A DNA stretch of 64,000 nt, from NCBI RefSeq assembly GCF_021602585.1, contig NZ_BQIP01000004.1, positions 124,001 to 188,000 of the forward strand, in the 5' to 3' direction. Every line of letters begins with the position of its first letter. Positions within the stretch are counted from its first letter, which is position 1. This DNA comes from Pseudomonas faucium. GTDB taxonomy: Bacteria; Pseudomonadota; Gammaproteobacteria; Pseudomonadales; Pseudomonadaceae. A model generated the notes under the pieces. That model did not search any database, had not been told where the DNA came from, and saw only the letters and a program-made list of their open reading frames with translations. A program made the translations under genes and the position numbers. Positions 1 to 8,760 of this stretch are shown in pieces.

Positions 1-1176
1 ACCTGCCAGACCACCCTGTTCGCACCGGGCCTGGCCGCGTTCACCTTCTGGGGCTGGCAACTGGTGATCCTGCTGGCAGCGATCACCCTGCCACTGGGCT
101 ACACCAGCTCCAAGGAATACGCCGAGCTGGAATGGCCGATCGACATCCTGATCACCATCGTCTGGGTGTGCTACGCCATCGTGTTCTTCGGCACGCTGAT
201 GAAACGCAACACCAAGCATATCTACGTGGGTAACTGGTTCTTCGGCGCCTTCATCCTCACCGTGGCGATGCTGCACATCATCAACAACCTGGAACTGCCG
301 GTCAGCCTGACCAAGTCGTACTCGGTGTATGCCGGGGCCACCGACGCCATGGTGCAATGGTGGTACGGCCACAACGCGGTGGGCTTCTTCCTGACCGCAG
401 GCTTCCTGGGGATGATGTACTACTACGTGCCCAAGCAGGCCGAGCGCCCGGTGTATTCCTATCGCCTGTCGATCGTCCACTTCTGGGCGCTGATCACCCT
501 GTACATCTGGGCCGGCCCGCACCATCTGCACTACACCGCGCTGCCCGACTGGGCGCAGTCGCTGGGCATGGTGATGTCGCTGATCCTGCTGGCACCGAGC
601 TGGGGCGGCATGATCAACGGCATGATGACCCTCTCCGGCGCCTGGCATAAGTTGCGCAGCGACCCGATCCTGCGCTTTTTGGTCGTTTCGCTGGCCTTCT
701 ACGGCATGTCCACCTTCGAAGGCCCGATGATGGCCATCAAGACGGTCAACGCCCTGTCGCACTACACCGACTGGACCATCGGCCACGTCCACGCCGGCGC
801 GCTCGGCTGGGTGGCGATGATTTCCATCGGCGCGCTGTACCACACCATCCCGAAAGTGTTCGGCAAGGAGCAGATGCACAGCATCGGCCTGATCAACGCG
901 CACTTCTGGCTGGCGACCATCGGCACCGTGCTGTACATCGCCTCGATGTGGGTCAACGGCATCGCCCAGGGCCTGATGTGGCGGGCGGTGAACAGCGACG
1001 GCACGCTCACCTACTCGTTCGTCGAAACCCTGGTGGCCAGCCACCCAGGCTTCATCGTGCGCTTCGTCGGTGGTGCGATCTTCCTCAGCGGCATGTTCCT
1101 GATGGCCTGGAACACCTGGCGCACCGTGCGTGCCCCGGCCGCCGTCGCCGCCCCTGCCAACGCGCAACTGGCCTGA
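1..1176 (+). CDS. ccoN: cbb3 cytochrome c oxidase catalytic subunit I CcoN, first copy (5' end outside window)
   Basis: This is the 3' part of a CcoN gene. It is open from base 1, and 391 residues are visible of the roughly 475-480 expected. CcoN is the haem-copper subunit that reduces O2 at a haem b3/CuB centre in the inner membrane. The sequence is nearly colinear with the complete CcoN at 3226-4668, including the His-rich helices ([39 protein letters not shown]). It heads a ccoNOQP operon. By synteny with P. aeruginosa, the upstream operon of the pair is the ANR-induced one (called cco2 there, often numbered 1 in P. putida). Its promoter lies outside the window. Confidence 0.97.
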   Translation, partial: TCQTTLFAPGLAAFTFWGWQLVILLAAITLPLGYTSSKEYAELEWPIDILITIVWVCYAIVFFGTLMKRNTKHIYVGNWFFGAFILTVAMLHIINNLELPVSLTKSYSVYAGATDAMVQWWYGHNAVGFFLTAGFLGMMYYYVPKQAERPVYSYRLSIVHFWALITLYIWAGPHHLHYTALPDWAQSLGMVMSLILLAPSWGGMINGMMTLSGAWHKLRSDPILRFLVVSLAFYGMSTFEGPMMAIKTVNALSHYTDWTIGHVHAGALGWVAMISIGALYHTIPKVFGKEQMHSIGLINAHFWLATIGTVLYIASMWVNGIAQGLMWRAVNSDGTLTYSFVETLVASHPGFIVRFVGGAIFLSGMFLMAWNTWRTVRAPAAVAAPANAQLA

Positions 1177-1189
1177 GGAGACCTGCCTG

Positions 1190-1798
1190 ATGAAACATGA
1201 AGTGATCGAGAAAAACGTCGGCCTGCTGGCCTTGCTGATGGTGTTTGCCGTCAGCATCGGCGGCCTGACCCAGATCGTCCCGCTGTTCTTCCAGGACGTG
1301 ACCAACAAGCCGGTCGAAGGCATGAAGCCCTACACCGCGCTGCAGCTCGAAGGGCGCGACATCTACATCCGCGAAGGTTGCGTGGGCTGCCACTCGCAGA
1401 TGATCCGCCCGTTCCGCGCCGAAACCGAGCGCTACGGCCACTACTCGGTGGCCGGCGAAAGCGTGTGGGACCACCCGTTCCTGTGGGGCTCCAAGCGCAC
1501 CGGCCCGGACCTGGCCCGCGTGGGCGGGCGCTACTCGGACGACTGGCACCGCGCGCACCTGTACAACCCGCGCAACGTGGTACCGGAGTCGAAGATGCCG
1601 TCCTACCCGTGGCTGGTGGCGCAACAGGTCGACAACAGCCACACCGACACCAAGATGCGTACCCTGCGCACCCTCGGCGTGCCGTACACCGACGCGGACA
1701 TTGCCGGGGCGCGTGATGCGGTCAAGGGCAAGACCGAGATGGACGCCCTGGTGGCCTACCTGCAGGTGCTGGGCACCGCGATCAAGAACAAGAGGTGA
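1190..1798 (+). CDS. ccoO: cbb3 oxidase monohaem cytochrome c subunit CcoO, first copy
   Basis: The 202-residue CcoO subunit passes electrons from CcoP to CcoN. One N-terminal membrane helix (about residues 10-30) is followed by a periplasmic domain with a CVGCH haem c motif at residues 64-68 and the methionine-containing region expected of the axial ligand (SKMPSYPW). The ATG at 1190 was chosen because it is preceded by GAGGAG and gives the same length as the copy at 4668. It lies 13 bases after ccoN and just before ccoQ. The two CcoO copies are almost identical over the haem domain and differ mainly near the ends. Confidence 0.97.
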   Translation: MKHEVIEKNVGLLALLMVFAVSIGGLTQIVPLFFQDVTNKPVEGMKPYTALQLEGRDIYIREGCVGCHSQMIRPFRAETERYGHYSVAGESVWDHPFLWGSKRTGPDLARVGGRYSDDWHRAHLYNPRNVVPESKMPSYPWLVAQQVDNSHTDTKMRTLRTLGVPYTDADIAGARDAVKGKTEMDALVAYLQVLGTAIKNKR

Positions 1799-1803
1799 GT
1801 GCG

Positions 1804-1995
1804 ATGGAAATGGACATCGGCATGATCCGCGGCCTGGGCACCCTGGTGGTGATGATCGCCTTCATCGGCCTCTCGCTGTGGGTGTTCAACCGGCGCCGCG
1901 ACCGTGATTTCGCCGAAGCGCGGCTGCTGCCCTTCGTCGACGACCGCCTGCCACCTGCGGGCCAGGAAACTGCCATGAGGAGTACGCGTCAATGA
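1804..1995 (+). CDS. ccoQ: cbb3 oxidase small subunit CcoQ/FixQ, first copy
   Basis: A short protein of about 63 residues with one hydrophobic helix ([23 protein letters not shown]) followed by a charged tail, the usual shape of CcoQ, which stabilises the oxidase complex. It sits between ccoO and ccoP as in other cbb3 operons, and its stop overlaps the ccoP start in an ATGA junction. A GTG at 1795 would overlap ccoO and add three residues. The ATG at 1804 and another at 1810 are the likelier starts, and the sister gene begins at the position matching 1810. Confidence 0.9.
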   Translation: MEMDIGMIRGLGTLVVMIAFIGLSLWVFNRRRDRDFAEARLLPFVDDRLPPAGQETAMRSTRQ

Positions 1996-2927
1996 CAACC
2001 TTCTGGAGTACGTACATCAGCGTACTGACCATCGGCAGCCTGATCGGCCTGGCCTGGCTGCTGCTGTCGACCCGCAAGGGCCAGAGCAGCGAAACCACCG
2101 ACCAGACCATGGGCCACGCCTTCGATGGCATCGAGGAATACGACAACCCGCTGCCCAAGTGGTGGTTCTGGCTGTTCGTCGGCACCCTGGTGTTCGGCGC
2201 CGGCTACCTGGTGCTCTACCCAGGCCTTGGCAACTGGAAAGGCATCCTGCCCGGCTACGAGAATGGCTGGACCGGGGTCAACGAGTGGCAGAAGGAAATG
2301 GACAAGGCCGACGCCAAGTTCGGCCCGATCTTCGCCAAGTACGCGGCCATGCCCGTGGAGGAAGTGGCCAAGGACCCACAGGCGCTGAAGATGGGCGGGC
2401 GCCTGTTCGCCTCCAACTGCTCGGTGTGCCACGGCTCGGATGCCAAGGGTGCCTATGGCTTCCCCAACCTGACCGACAACGACTGGCGCTGGGGTGGCGA
2501 GCCGGAAACCATCAAGGCGTCGATCATGAACGGCCGCCATGGGGTGATGCCGGCCTGGGCCGAGGTGATCGGCGAGCAAGGCGTGGCCGATGTGGCCGCC
2601 TATGTGCTGACCAACCTCGACGGGCGCAGCCTGCCGGAAGGGATCAAGGCCGACGCGGCCAAGGGCAAGGAAATCTTCGCCGCCAACTGCGTGGCCTGCC
2701 ACGGGCCTGAAGGCAACGGCACCCCGGCCATGGGCGCGCCGAACCTGAACCATCCGCAGGCGTTCATCTACGGCTCGAGCTTTGCCCAGTTGCAGCAGAC
2801 CATCCGCTATGGCCGCCAGGGGCAGATGCCGGCCCAGGCGGAGATCCAGGGCAATGACAAGGTGCATCTGCTGGCGGCTTATGTGTACAGCCTGTCGCAG
2901 GGCCGTGAAGACCTGACTGCCAAGTAA
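1992..2927 (+). CDS. ccoP: cbb3 oxidase dihaem cytochrome c subunit CcoP, first copy
   Basis: The 311-residue CcoP is the electron entry subunit of the oxidase. Two N-terminal membrane helices (about 4-26 and 56-78) are followed by two cytochrome c domains with haem motifs CSVCH at 143-147 and CVACH at 233-237. It is 14 residues shorter than the second copy because it lacks a short insert after the ILPGY segment, near residue 88. It is the last gene of the first cco operon, and a GC-rich hairpin follows at 2934. Confidence 0.97.
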   Translation: MTTFWSTYISVLTIGSLIGLAWLLLSTRKGQSSETTDQTMGHAFDGIEEYDNPLPKWWFWLFVGTLVFGAGYLVLYPGLGNWKGILPGYENGWTGVNEWQKEMDKADAKFGPIFAKYAAMPVEEVAKDPQALKMGGRLFASNCSVCHGSDAKGAYGFPNLTDNDWRWGGEPETIKASIMNGRHGVMPAWAEVIGEQGVADVAAYVLTNLDGRSLPEGIKADAAKGKEIFAANCVACHGPEGNGTPAMGAPNLNHPQAFIYGSSFAQLQQTIRYGRQGQMPAQAEIQGNDKVHLLAAYVYSLSQGREDLTAK

Positions 2928-2933
2928 CACCCC

Positions 2934-2952
2934 GGGGCCGCCTTGCGGCCCC
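2934..2952 (+). terminator. GC hairpin after first ccoP
   Basis: A perfect 7-bp stem (GGGGCCG / CGGCCCC) with a CCTTG loop lies seven bases after the ccoP stop. There is no T tract, so termination may be inefficient or Rho-assisted. The identical 19-base hairpin recurs at 8712-8730. Confidence 0.55.
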
Positions 2953-3225
2953 ATCGCCGGCAATCCAGCGAGGCAGACGCGGCGCATCGCCTGACGCCGC
3001 CCGCAGAAAAAGCTTGACCGATCGATCAGAAAAAGGTGAAAAACGGTACACATTACAAATATTTATTTGTGTACAATCGTCCGCACCCAATTGCCGCGGG
3101 ACATCGGCAATCGGGCACGGACACGGGTCGGCACAGGTGTCCTTGCGTTGCCATAACCCTGGTGGTTAACGATACTGGCGCCGTTTTTCCAACCAACAAG
3201 AACACCAAAACCGTGGAACCTTAGA
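2953..3225 (+). promoter_or_regulatory. Intergenic promoter region of the second cco operon
   Basis: This region must drive the operon at 3226. No canonical ANR box (TTGAT-N4-ATCAA) is present, which fits the constitutive cbb3 operon of pseudomonads. A plausible -10 hexamer TACAAT lies at 3072-3077 and is part of TTGTGTACAA (3067-3076). That 10-mer is the exact reverse complement of the TTGTACACAA found in purine-gene promoters at 37335 and 40265. A 14-bp near-palindrome with one mismatch, TGACCGATCGATCA, lies at 3015-3028. Confidence 0.5.
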
Positions 3226-4668
3226 ATGAGCACAGCAATCAGTCCGACTGCTTATAACTATAAGGTCGTCCGCCAGTTCGCCATCATGACGGTGGTCTGG
3301 GGGATCCTTGGCATGGGCCTCGGCGTCTTCATCGCCTCGCAGCTGGTGTGGCCACAACTGAACCTGGACCTGCCCTGGACCAGCTTCGGCCGCCTGCGCC
3401 CCCTGCACACCAACCTGGTCATCTTCGCCTTCGGCGGCTGTGCGTTGTTCGGCACCAGCTACTACGTGGTGCAGCGGACCTGCCAGACCCGGCTGATCTC
3501 CGACAGCATGGCCGCCTTCACCTTCTGGGGTTGGCAGGCGGTGATCCTCGGCGCGCTGATCACCTTGCCGATGGGCTACACCACCACCAAGGAATACGCC
3601 GAGCTCGAGTGGCCGATCGCGATCCTGCTGGCCATCGTCTGGGTCACCTACGCCCTGGTGTTCTTCGGCACCATCGTCAAGCGCAAGACCAAGCACATCT
3701 ACGTCGGCAACTGGTTCTACGGCGCCTTCATCGTGGTGACCGCGATGCTGCACATCGTCAACCACATCTCGCTGCCGGTGAGCCTGTTCAAGTCGTACTC
3801 GGCCTATGCCGGCGCCACCGACGCGATGATCCAGTGGTGGTACGGCCACAACGCCGTGGGCTTCTTCCTGACCACGGGCTTTTTGGGGATGATGTACTAC
3901 TTCGTGCCCAAGCAGGCCGAGCGGCCGATCTACTCCTATCGCCTGTCGATCGTGCACTTCTGGGCGCTGATCACCCTGTACATCTGGGCCGGCCCGCACC
4001 ATTTGCACTACACCGCGCTGCCGGACTGGGCGCAGTCGCTGGGCATGGTGATGTCGATCATCCTCCTGGCACCAAGCTGGGGCGGCATGATCAACGGCAT
4101 GATGACCCTGTCCGGTGCCTGGCACAAACTGCGCACCGACCCGATCCTGCGCTTTTTGGTCGTTTCGCTGGCCTTCTACGGCATGTCCACCTTCGAAGGC
4201 CCGATGATGGCCATCAAGACCGTGAACTCGCTGTCGCACTACACCGACTGGACCATCGGCCACGTCCACGCCGGCGCCCTGGGCTGGGTGGCGATGATCT
4301 CGATCGGCGCGGTGTACCACATGATCCCGCGCCTGTATGGCCGCGAGCAGATGCACAGCGTCGGCCTGATCAACGCGCACTTCTGGCTCGCCACCATCGG
4401 CACCGTGCTGTACATCGCCTCGATGTGGGTCAACGGCATCACCCAGGGCCTGATGTGGCGCGCCATCAACGATGACGGCACGCTCACCTACTCCTTCGTC
4501 GAAGCCCTGCAGGCCAGCCACCCGGGTTACATCGTCCGGGCCCTGGGCGGCGCGTTCTTCGCCTCCGGCATGCTGCTGATGGCCTACAACGTGTACCGCA
4601 CTGTTCGCGCCGCCAACCCGGCGCAGGCTGAAGAAGCCGCCAAGATCGTCGTCGTGGGAGCGCACTGA
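3226..4668 (+). CDS. ccoN: cbb3 cytochrome c oxidase catalytic subunit I CcoN, second copy
   Basis: A complete 480-residue CcoN, the haem-copper O2-reducing subunit of a cbb3 oxidase. It is a polytopic membrane protein with about 12 helices. The conserved histidine segments for low-spin haem, CuB and haem b3 are visible ([44 protein letters not shown]). It is nearly identical to the first copy except at the termini. The stop overlaps the ATG of ccoO by one base (TGATG), indicating translational coupling. Synteny equates this operon with the constitutively expressed, high-affinity cco1 of P. aeruginosa. Confidence 0.98.
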   Translation: MSTAISPTAYNYKVVRQFAIMTVVWGILGMGLGVFIASQLVWPQLNLDLPWTSFGRLRPLHTNLVIFAFGGCALFGTSYYVVQRTCQTRLISDSMAAFTFWGWQAVILGALITLPMGYTTTKEYAELEWPIAILLAIVWVTYALVFFGTIVKRKTKHIYVGNWFYGAFIVVTAMLHIVNHISLPVSLFKSYSAYAGATDAMIQWWYGHNAVGFFLTTGFLGMMYYFVPKQAERPIYSYRLSIVHFWALITLYIWAGPHHLHYTALPDWAQSLGMVMSIILLAPSWGGMINGMMTLSGAWHKLRTDPILRFLVVSLAFYGMSTFEGPMMAIKTVNSLSHYTDWTIGHVHAGALGWVAMISIGAVYHMIPRLYGREQMHSVGLINAHFWLATIGTVLYIASMWVNGITQGLMWRAINDDGTLTYSFVEALQASHPGYIVRALGGAFFASGMLLMAYNVYRTVRAANPAQAEEAAKIVVVGAH

Positions 4669-5276
4669 TGAAGCATGAAGCCGTCGAGAAGAACATAGGC
4701 CTGCTGGCCTTCTTCATGGTCATCGCCGTGAGCATCGGTGGCCTGACCCAGATCGTCCCGCTGTTCTTCCAGGACGTGACCAACAAGCCGGTCGAAGGCA
4801 TGAAGCCGCGCACCGCGCTGGAGCTGGAAGGCCGCGACATCTACATCCGCGAAGGTTGCGTGGGCTGCCACTCGCAGATGATCCGCCCGTTCCGCGCCGA
4901 AACCGAGCGCTACGGCCACTACTCGGTGGCCGGCGAAAGCGTGTGGGACCACCCGTTCCTGTGGGGCTCCAAGCGCACCGGCCCGGACCTGGCCCGCGTG
5001 GGCGGGCGCTACTCGGACGACTGGCACCGTGCGCACCTGTACAACCCGCGCAACGTGGTACCGGAATCGAAGATGCCGTCCTACCCGTGGCTGGTGGAAA
5101 ACAAGCTCGACGGCAAGGACACCGCGAAGAAGATGGACGTGCTGCGCACCCTCGGCGTGCCCTACACCGACGCCGACATCGCCGGTGCCCGCGACGCGGT
5201 CAAGGGCAAGACCGAAATGGACGCCATCGTCGCGTACCTGCAGGGTCTTGGCACCATCATCAAAAGCAAACGGTGA
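4668..5276 (+). CDS. ccoO: cbb3 oxidase monohaem cytochrome c subunit CcoO, second copy
   Basis: A 202-residue membrane-anchored cytochrome c with a CVGCH motif at residues 64-68, the second copy of the subunit that links CcoP to CcoN. The start overlaps the ccoN stop by one base. The central haem domain is identical at almost every position to the copy at 1190, while the stretch after PSYPWLV differs ([14 protein letters not shown] here, [14 protein letters not shown] in the first), so the sister genes appear to be diverging only at the ends. Confidence 0.97.
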   Translation: MKHEAVEKNIGLLAFFMVIAVSIGGLTQIVPLFFQDVTNKPVEGMKPRTALELEGRDIYIREGCVGCHSQMIRPFRAETERYGHYSVAGESVWDHPFLWGSKRTGPDLARVGGRYSDDWHRAHLYNPRNVVPESKMPSYPWLVENKLDGKDTAKKMDVLRTLGVPYTDADIAGARDAVKGKTEMDAIVAYLQGLGTIIKSKR

Positions 5277-5281
5277 CGCTG

Positions 5282-5479
5282 ATGGATATCGGGATGATTC
5301 GCGGCCTGGGCACCGTGGTGGTGATGGTGGCGTTCGTGGGCCTGGCGCTGTGGGTGTTCAACCCACGGCGCAAGCGGGAATTCGACGAAGCCACGCAACT
5401 GCCCTTCGCGGATGACCCCGAGGCCAAACAGCACGTCGAGCAAGCGCAAGCAAAAGCTTCTGGGAGCAAACAACAATGA
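5282..5479 (+). CDS. ccoQ: cbb3 oxidase small subunit CcoQ/FixQ, second copy
   Basis: A 65-residue protein starting [10 protein letters not shown], with one membrane helix and a charged, Lys/Gln-rich tail. It lies five bases after ccoO and overlaps the ccoP start by four bases (ATGA). The helix is closely similar to the first CcoQ, while the tail is longer and unrelated, as is common for this poorly conserved subunit that stabilises cbb3 assembly. Confidence 0.92.
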   Translation: MDIGMIRGLGTVVVMVAFVGLALWVFNPRRKREFDEATQLPFADDPEAKQHVEQAQAKASGSKQQ

Positions 5480-6453
5480 CAACCTTCTGGAGTCTGTACG
5501 TCACTGTCCTGACCCTGGGCACCATCTTCTCGCTGACCTGGCTGCTGCTGTCGACCCGCAAGGGCCAGCGTGAAGAGGTCACCGACGAAACCGTCGGGCA
5601 TGCCTTCGATGGCATCGAGGAATACGACAACCCGCTGCCCAAGTGGTGGTTCTGGCTGTTCGTCGGCACCATCATCTTTGCCCTGGGCTACCTGGTGCTG
5701 TACCCGGGCCTGGGCAACTGGAAAGGCATCCTGCCAGGCTACAGCTACCTGGATAACGACAAGCAGACCGAGTTCAGCAATGGCCAGCCCGGCTGGACCG
5801 GCGTGCACGAGTGGGAAAAGGAAATGGCCAAGGCCGACGCCCGCTTCGGGCCGATCTTCGCCAAGTTCGCGGCCATGCCCATCGAGGAAGTGGCCAAGGA
5901 CCCGCAGGCGCTGAAGATGGGCGCGCGGCTGTTCGCCTCCAACTGCTCGGTGTGCCACGGCTCCGACGCCAAGGGCGCCTACGGCTTCCCCAACCTGACC
6001 GACAACGACTGGCGCTGGGGCGGCGAGCCGGAAACCATCAAGACCACCATCATGGGCGGTCGCCATGGGGTGATGCCGGCCTGGTCGGAAGTGATCGGCG
6101 AGCAGGGCGTGGCCGATGTGGCGGCGTTCGTGGTCAGCAAGCTCGATGGCCGCAGCCTGCCGGAAGGCGTCAAGGCCGATGCCGAGAACGGCCAGAAGAT
6201 CTTCGCCGCCAACTGCGTGGCCTGCCACGGGCCGGAGGGCAAGGGCACGCCAGCGATGGGTGCGCCCAACCTGACCCACCCGCAGGCGTTCATCTACGGC
6301 TCGAGCTTTGCCCAGCTGCAGCAGACCATCCGCTATGGCCGCCAGGGCCAGATGCCGGCGCAGGAACAGCTGCAGGGTAATGACAAGGTGCACCTGCTGG
6401 CCGCTTACGTGTACAGCCTGTCGCACCAGGCCGAGCCGGCCAAGGCCGAGTAA
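5476..6453 (+). CDS. ccoP: cbb3 oxidase dihaem cytochrome c subunit CcoP, second copy
   Basis: A 325-residue CcoP with two N-terminal membrane helices and two cytochrome c domains (CSVCH at 157-161, CVACH at 247-251). It accepts electrons from the bc1 complex or soluble cytochromes and feeds CcoO. It carries an insert after the ILPGY segment (about residues 94-107) that the first copy lacks. It is the last gene of the second ccoNOQP operon, followed by a REP-type palindrome and then the ccoG promoter region. Confidence 0.97.
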   Translation: MTTFWSLYVTVLTLGTIFSLTWLLLSTRKGQREEVTDETVGHAFDGIEEYDNPLPKWWFWLFVGTIIFALGYLVLYPGLGNWKGILPGYSYLDNDKQTEFSNGQPGWTGVHEWEKEMAKADARFGPIFAKFAAMPIEEVAKDPQALKMGARLFASNCSVCHGSDAKGAYGFPNLTDNDWRWGGEPETIKTTIMGGRHGVMPAWSEVIGEQGVADVAAFVVSKLDGRSLPEGVKADAENGQKIFAANCVACHGPEGKGTPAMGAPNLTHPQAFIYGSSFAQLQQTIRYGRQGQMPAQEQLQGNDKVHLLAAYVYSLSHQAEPAKAE

Positions 6454-6458
6454 CGAAG

Positions 6459-6526
6459 GGCCGGCCCCCACAAAGCCTCCCAGTCTCGTGGAGACCTTGT
6501 GGGAGCCGGCTTGCCGGCGATGAGGC
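6459..6526. repeat. REP-type extragenic palindrome
   Basis: The core GTGGGAGCCGGCTTGCCGGCGATGAGGCC (6499-6526) faces a degenerate partner GGGCCGGCCCCCACAA, so the transcript can fold into a long hairpin behind ccoP. The same core recurs at 15809, 36338 and 60425, which identifies it as a P. putida-group REP element. Confidence 0.8.
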
Positions 6527-6574
6527 CAGCAAAAGCACCCGCTTCATGACCTGAATCAATTGACACCCGCCATA

Positions 6575-6592
6575 TCACGATTCCTATCGTGA
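6575..6592. promoter_or_regulatory. Perfect inverted repeat upstream of ccoG
   Basis: TCACGAT-TCCT-ATCGTGA is a perfect 7+4+7 palindrome about 140 bases before the ccoG start, followed at 6601 by a second short one, GCGAC-AAAAG-GTCGC. The first has the geometry of an operator for a dimeric regulator. It does not match the ANR box, so the regulator is unknown. Confidence 0.5.
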
Positions 6593-6734
6593 ACCCAATG
6601 CGACAAAAGGTCGCAACGCGACCCCAGGGTGCCATCACCGGCGTATCATGGATCGCAGCGCGCCAGCAGAAGGCGCGAGACTGTGGCCGGCACGCACTGG
6701 CCACGGCGTTTCTCCACTGCCGTGGGACTTGATG

Positions 6735-8150
6735 ATGAGCAAGCAAATTCCGGTACATGACGTCACCCCGCCTGCCAGCAAAGGGAAGGACTCCGTCGAC
6801 CTCTACGCCTCTCGCGAGAAAATCTACACCCGCGCCTTCACCGGCGTGTTCCGCAGGCTGCGCATGGTCGGCGGGGCGGTATTGTTCCTGCTGTACTTCG
6901 GCACCGTGTGGCTGAACTGGGGTGGCCACCAGGCTGTGTGGTGGAACCTGCCCGAACGCAAGTTCTACATCTTCGGCGCCACCATCTGGCCACAAGACTT
7001 CATCCTGCTCTCGGGCATCCTCATCGTCGCCGCCTTCGGCCTGTTCTTCATCACCGTCTTCGCCGGCCGCGTGTGGTGCGGCTACACCTGCCCGCAGAGC
7101 GTGTGGACGTGGATCTTCATGTGGTGCGAGAAAGTCACCGAAGGCGACCGCAACCAGCGCATGAAGCTGGACCGCGCGCCCATGAGCGGCAACAAGTTCC
7201 TGCGCAAGTTCGCCAAGCACAGCCTGTGGCTGCTGATCGGCTTCGTCACCGGCATGACCTTCGTCGGCTACTTCTCGCCGATCCGTGAACTGGTCATCGA
7301 ATTCTTCACCGGCCAAGCCGACGGCTGGGCCTACTTCTGGGTCGGCTTCTTCACCCTGGCCACCTACGGCAACGCCGGCTGGCTGCGCGAGCAGGTGTGC
7401 GTGTACATGTGCCCCTATGCGCGCTTCCAGAGCGTGATGTTCGACAAGGACACGCTGATCGTTTCCTACGACCCGCGCCGTGGCGAAACCCGTGGCCCAC
7501 GCAAGAAGGACGTGGATTACAAGGCCCAGGGCCTGGGTGACTGCATCGACTGCACCATGTGCGTGCAGGTCTGCCCCACCGGCATCGACATCCGCGATGG
7601 CCTGCAGATCGAGTGCATCGGCTGCGCCGCCTGCATCGACGCCTGCGACAGCATCATGGAAAAGATGAACTACCCCAAAGGGCTGATCAGCTACACCACC
7701 GAGCACAACCTGTCGGGGCAGAAGACCCACATGGCGCGCCCGCGCCTGATCGGCTACGCAGTGGTGCTGCTGGTGATGATCGGCGCCCTGGCCACGGCCT
7801 TCGCCACCCGCTCGCTGGTCGGTTTCGACGTCAGCAAGGACCGCGTGCTGTACCGCGAGAATGCCCAGGGGCGGATCGAGAACGTGTACAGCCTCAAGGT
7901 CATGAACAAGGACCAGCGCGACCACGTCTACGTGCTGGACGCCACTGGCCTGCCGGACCTGCGCCTGGAAGGCCAGCGCGAAATCCGCGTGGCGGCCGGC
8001 GACATCGTCAGCCTGCCGGTGCAGCTGTCGGTGGCGCCCGAGAAACTGCCCTCGACCACCAACGAAATCACCTTCATCCTCAAGAGCGCCGACGACAGCG
8101 CTGCCGAGGTCAATGCCAAGAGCCGCTTCATCGGCCCACAGATCCGCTGA
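6735..8150 (+). CDS. ccoG: cbb3 assembly protein CcoG (4Fe-4S cupric reductase)
   Basis: A 471-residue membrane iron-sulfur protein of the FixG/RdxA family. CcoG reduces Cu(II) to Cu(I) for delivery to the CuB site of cbb3 oxidase. The sequence shows several membrane helices, a CGYTCPQSVWTWIF motif after the second helix, two 4Fe-4S motifs (CIDCTMCVQVCP and CIGCAACIDACD) and a C-terminal Ig-like FixG domain. Two adjacent ATGs at 6732 and 6735 are possible starts; the second gives MSKQIPVHD. It opens the ccoG-ccoH-ccoI-ccoS-TauE-like cluster. Confidence 0.95.
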   Translation: MSKQIPVHDVTPPASKGKDSVDLYASREKIYTRAFTGVFRRLRMVGGAVLFLLYFGTVWLNWGGHQAVWWNLPERKFYIFGATIWPQDFILLSGILIVAAFGLFFITVFAGRVWCGYTCPQSVWTWIFMWCEKVTEGDRNQRMKLDRAPMSGNKFLRKFAKHSLWLLIGFVTGMTFVGYFSPIRELVIEFFTGQADGWAYFWVGFFTLATYGNAGWLREQVCVYMCPYARFQSVMFDKDTLIVSYDPRRGETRGPRKKDVDYKAQGLGDCIDCTMCVQVCPTGIDIRDGLQIECIGCAACIDACDSIMEKMNYPKGLISYTTEHNLSGQKTHMARPRLIGYAVVLLVMIGALATAFATRSLVGFDVSKDRVLYRENAQGRIENVYSLKVMNKDQRDHVYVLDATGLPDLRLEGQREIRVAAGDIVSLPVQLSVAPEKLPSTTNEITFILKSADDSAAEVNAKSRFIGPQIR

Positions 8151-8165
8151 GAGAGAATACTGACA

Positions 8166-8696
8166 ATGCCTGCCGCCACCGCCACCAGCCCCTGGTACAA
8201 GCACCTCTGGCCCTGGATCATCATCGGCATCCTCACCACCTCGGTGTGCCTGAGCCTGACCATGGTCAGCATCGCCGTGAGCAACCCGGACAACCTGGTC
8301 AACGACAACTACTACGAGGCCGGCAAGGGCATCAACCGCTCACTGGACCGCGAGCTGCTGGCACAGACCCTCAACCTCAAGGCCAGCGTGCACCTGGACG
8401 AGCTGACCGGCGAGGTGGACGTGCGCCTGACCGGCAACAGCGACCCGCAGAGCCTGGAGCTGAACCTGATCTCGCCTACCCAGCCGGACAAGGACCGCAA
8501 GGTGCTGCTCAGCCGCAGCGAGGCCGGGCGTTATGTCGGCCAGCTCGACGACAAGGTCGAGGGCCGGCGCTTCGTCGAGCTGCTGGGCAGCCAGGATGAG
8601 CATGTGTGGCGCTTGTTCGAGGAGGAAAAGGTCGAGCATGGGGTAGCCATGCAACTGGGTGATGAAGCGCTGCAAGGTGCCGAGCACCAGCAATGA
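8166..8696 (+). CDS. ccoH: cbb3 assembly protein CcoH/FixH
   Basis: A 176-residue FixH-family protein with a short cytoplasmic N-terminus, one membrane helix (about residues 15-38) and a periplasmic domain containing the family segment DNYYEAGKGIN. CcoH is needed for stable assembly and remains bound to the cbb3 complex in several bacteria. It follows ccoG by 15 bases and precedes the copper ATPase gene. Confidence 0.93.
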   Translation: MPAATATSPWYKHLWPWIIIGILTTSVCLSLTMVSIAVSNPDNLVNDNYYEAGKGINRSLDRELLAQTLNLKASVHLDELTGEVDVRLTGNSDPQSLELNLISPTQPDKDRKVLLSRSEAGRYVGQLDDKVEGRRFVELLGSQDEHVWRLFEEEKVEHGVAMQLGDEALQGAEHQQ

Positions 8697-8711
8697 ACCG
8701 CCAATGCCCTT

Positions 8712-8730
8712 GGGGCCGCCTTGCGGCCCC
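8712..8730 (+). terminator. GC hairpin between ccoH and ccoI
   Basis: GGGGCCG-CCTTG-CGGCCCC, identical to the hairpin at 2934-2952, sits between the ccoH stop and the ccoI start inside an otherwise tight cluster. With no T tract it may attenuate or protect the mRNA rather than end it. Confidence 0.45.
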
Positions 8731-8760
8731 GGCATTCCCAAGCCTCAAGACAGTTCCAAC

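Noticed and set aside
3014-3029. TTGACCGATCGATCAG as an ANR box before the second ccoN
   Set aside because: The half-sites TTGA and TCA are eight bases apart instead of six, and the first lacks the terminal T. It does not fit TTGAT-N4-ATCAA.
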